Source: Siphonodentalium dalli
Lineage: Eukaryota > Mollusca > Scaphopoda > Gadilida > Siphonodentaliidae
Direction of reading: 5' to 3'
NCBI GenBank assembly: GCA_032622095.1
Contig: CP136069.1
Span: 128,507,123 to 128,571,122 of the forward strand
DNA length: 64,000 bases
A program made the position numbers and the translations under genes. Within the stretch, counting starts at the first letter, position 1, and every line of letters starts with the position of its first letter. The notes beneath the pieces are model-generated. The model was not told where the DNA came from, made no database searches, and saw only the letters and a list, made by a program, of their open reading frames with translations. Shown here piece after piece: positions 61,653 to 64,000 of this stretch.

Positions 61653-64000
61653 TATATATATGTATATGTGTGAATAACAGCGTTTCTTATAGTATTTTAT
61701 CAAAATATAGACCTTACTGAAATCAAAAATGGATTATATCGAGCAGTAGTGGTTTATTTTTCCAATATGAGGCATCCTGAAAATTAGTGTCAATCCTCAA
61801 AATAAAGCAAAAAAATTTTGCTTTTTTTTAAATTTTACTAGCTAATGCATCTTGTATAACTGAAGTATGTCCTTATATACCATAATATTACTAAATTGAA
61901 GAGGAAATGTTAATATACATTTTGAGAGGGATATATTGTCCAATTTTAAACCCTTTTCATGCAGAATTTGGCAATTTATAATAAATATTTACCAAAATTA
62001 ACAGAAAATAAAAAAATATATATTTTAATAGCAATGTAAAGCAACCATAAGTCAATTTAAATATCGAAACATTATGATACAACATCAGACACAGCCTCAG
62101 GCATGAAATTTACCAGATGGCAGGGCATACTGTCTGTTTAACAAAGCTGCCATGACAGTTTTGCACGACAGTAACTCTAGTGGTGATGCCATCACCCCCC
62201 CCCCCCGACTTGGGGTGGGGCTACGGTCCCAGATAAGGCTACTGGGTGCCGGAAAAGTTTAATTGGGTCAAATGACACATTTTCCCAATGGGGGGGGGCT
62301 AACACTCCTCAAAATTGTGGGGAGGGGAGCTTTAGACCCCCTGACCCCCTAATGGTACCTGACATCCATGGAAAATTACCAGATTTATCACTTTCTTTAC
62401 TATCTACAGGCGAATCCATGTGCGTTTCTTCTTTAAATCTGTCCAAAATGTGGTCATATTTATTTGAAAATAAGAAAATATGGAAATAACAACTTATCAT
62501 GGTGAGACGTGAAATTTCGTAAAATTCAAATTTTTCTTATATATATGTATATGTGTGAATAACAGCGTTTCTTATAGTATTTTATCAAAATATAGACCTT
62601 ACTGAAATCAAAAATGGATTATATCGAGCAGTAGTGGTTTATTTTTCCAATATGAGGCATCCTGAAAATTAGTGTCAATCCTCAAAATAAAGCAAAAAAA
62701 AATTGCTTTTTTTTAAATTTTACTAGCTAATGCATCTTGTATAACTGAAGTATGTCCTTATATACCATAATATTACTAAATTGAAGAGGAAATGTTAATA
62801 TACATTTTGAGAGGGATATATTGTCCAATTTTAAACCCTTTTCATGCAGAATTTGGCAATTTATAATAAATATTTACCAAAATTAACAGAAAATAAAAAA
62901 ATATATATTTTAATAGCAATGTAAAGCAACCATAAGTCAATTTAAATATCGAAACATTATGATACAACATCAGACACAGCCTCAGGCATGAAATTTACCA
63001 GATGGCAGGGCATACTGTCTGTTTAACAAAGCTGCCATGACAGTTTTGCACGACAGTAACTCTAGTGGTGATGCCATCACCCCCCCCCCCGACTTGGGGT
63101 GGGGCTACGGTCCCAGATAAGGCTACTGGGTGCCGGAAAAGTTTAATTGGGTCAAATGACACATTTTCCCAATGGGGGGGGGGCTAACACTCCTCAAAAT
63201 TGTGGGGAGGGGGGCTTTAGACCCCCTGACCCCCTAATGGTACCTGACATCCATGGAAAATTACCAGATTTATCACTTTCTTTACTATCTACAGGCGAAT
63301 CCATGTGCGTTTCTTCTTTAAATCTGTCCAAAATGTGGTCATTTTTATTTGAAAATAAGAAAATATGGAAATAACAACTTATCATGGTGAGACGTGAAAT
63401 TTCGTAAAATTCAAATTTTTCTTATATATATGTATATGTGTGAATAACAGCGTTTCTTATAGTATTTTATCAAAATATAGACCTTACTGAAATCAAAAAT
63501 GGATTATATCGAGCAGTAGTGGTTTATTTTTCCAATATGAGGCATCCTGAAAATTAGTGCCAATCCTCAAAATAAAGCAATTTTTTTTTGCTTTTTTAAA
63601 AATTTTACTAGCTAATGCATCTTGTATAACTGAAGTATGTCCTTATATACCATAATATTACTAAATTGAAGAGGAAATGTTAATATACATTTTGAGAGGG
63701 ATATATTGTCCAATTTTAAACCCTTTTCATGCAGAATTTGGCAATTTATAATAAATATTTACCAAAAGTAACAGAAAATAAAAAAATATATATTTTAATA
63801 GCAATGTAAAGCAACCATAAGTCAATTTAAATATCGAAACATTATGATACAACATCAGACTCAGCCTCAGGCATGAAATTTACCAGATGGCAGGGCATAC
63901 TGTCTGTTTAACAAAGCTGCCATGACAGTTTTGCACGACAGTAACTCTAGTGGTGATGCCATCACCCCCCCCCCCCCGACTTGGGGTGGGGCTACGGTCC

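Larger units (their letters stand above)
47304..64000. repeat. Tandem satellite: 15 core units, 8 with a 458-bp insert
   Basis: Core units are about 887-895 bp and nearly identical. Long units add a 458-bp insert, giving ~1,350 bp. By order the units are L L L L S L S S L L S S L S S (L with insert, S without), and the last is cut by the window end. Each core holds TATATATATGTATATGTG at its start. It has a GCAAAA..TTTTGC palindrome, a C-run (10-16), and a G-run (8-13) about 95 bp later. It ends at AAATTTTTCTTATA. Every repeated ORF here (for example the 63- and 75-codon frames) recurs only because the DNA does. Confidence 0.97.

Noticed and set aside
48423-63385. Repeated 63-, 67-75- and 100-codon ORFs as a gene family
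   Set aside because: They recur because the satellite units are nearly identical, they overlap on both strands and cross unit borders. No motif was recognised.

Overview
The window looks like a slice of a large, repeat-rich invertebrate nuclear genome, most likely marine. A mollusc or another lophotrochozoan is my guess (inference only). The evidence is AT-rich non-coding DNA, intron-split exons with GT/AG borders, several classes of non-LTR retrotransposon, DNA transposons with inverted ends, a tRNA-derived SINE, and a secreted F-type lectin of the kind expanded in such animals. There are no operons, ribosome-binding sites or prokaryotic features. I found no tRNA, rRNA or CRISPR array.

Layout. 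1-3 kb: a long hairpin, then a 1.2-kb fold-back palindrome built from a CCGAAGG-type minisatellite. 3-3.6 kb: a dispersed repeat with a long 3' hairpin, seen again at 36.1-36.6 kb. 4-12.2 kb: three decayed LINEs on the minus strand. The first is split by a 1.6-kb insertion with inverted ends and the third carries a SINE with a 14-bp target duplication. 12.6-14.4 kb: minisatellite and a ~124-bp tandem repeat rich in TGACCTTGACC words. 17.3-17.6 kb: a possible host exon, signal-peptide-like and cysteine-rich. 17.8-29.7 kb: an ~11.9-kb DNA transposon with ~665-bp inverted ends. It carries one long, mildly broken transposase-type gene with an XPG/FEN-like nuclease signature (best guess Academ superfamily). 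That gene is interrupted by a 4.35-kb fold-back element whose removal restores the reading frame exactly. 31.0-33.4 kb: a LINE with a 2A-like motif ahead of its endonuclease.

34.9-46.8 kb: a host gene on the minus strand. It has a signal-peptide exon and two exons that together make one F-type (fucolectin) domain; all the joints are phase 1. Its large introns hold a hairpin element, a (GAY)n microsatellite, arrays of CTTAAG palindromes, two satellites, a LINE and a piggyBac-type MITE with TTAA target duplications.

47.3-64 kb (to the window end): a tandem array of 15 core units (~0.89 kb each). Eight are preceded by a 458-bp insertion with inverted ends, flanked by TATA duplications; the other seven keep the empty site. 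Units therefore come in ~1.35-kb and ~0.89-kb forms, partly in a long-short-short order.

The most informative parts are the nested transposons at 17.8-29.7 kb, the long/short satellite with its built-in empty-site control, and the F-type lectin, whose usual fucose-contacting histidine appears to be glutamate.
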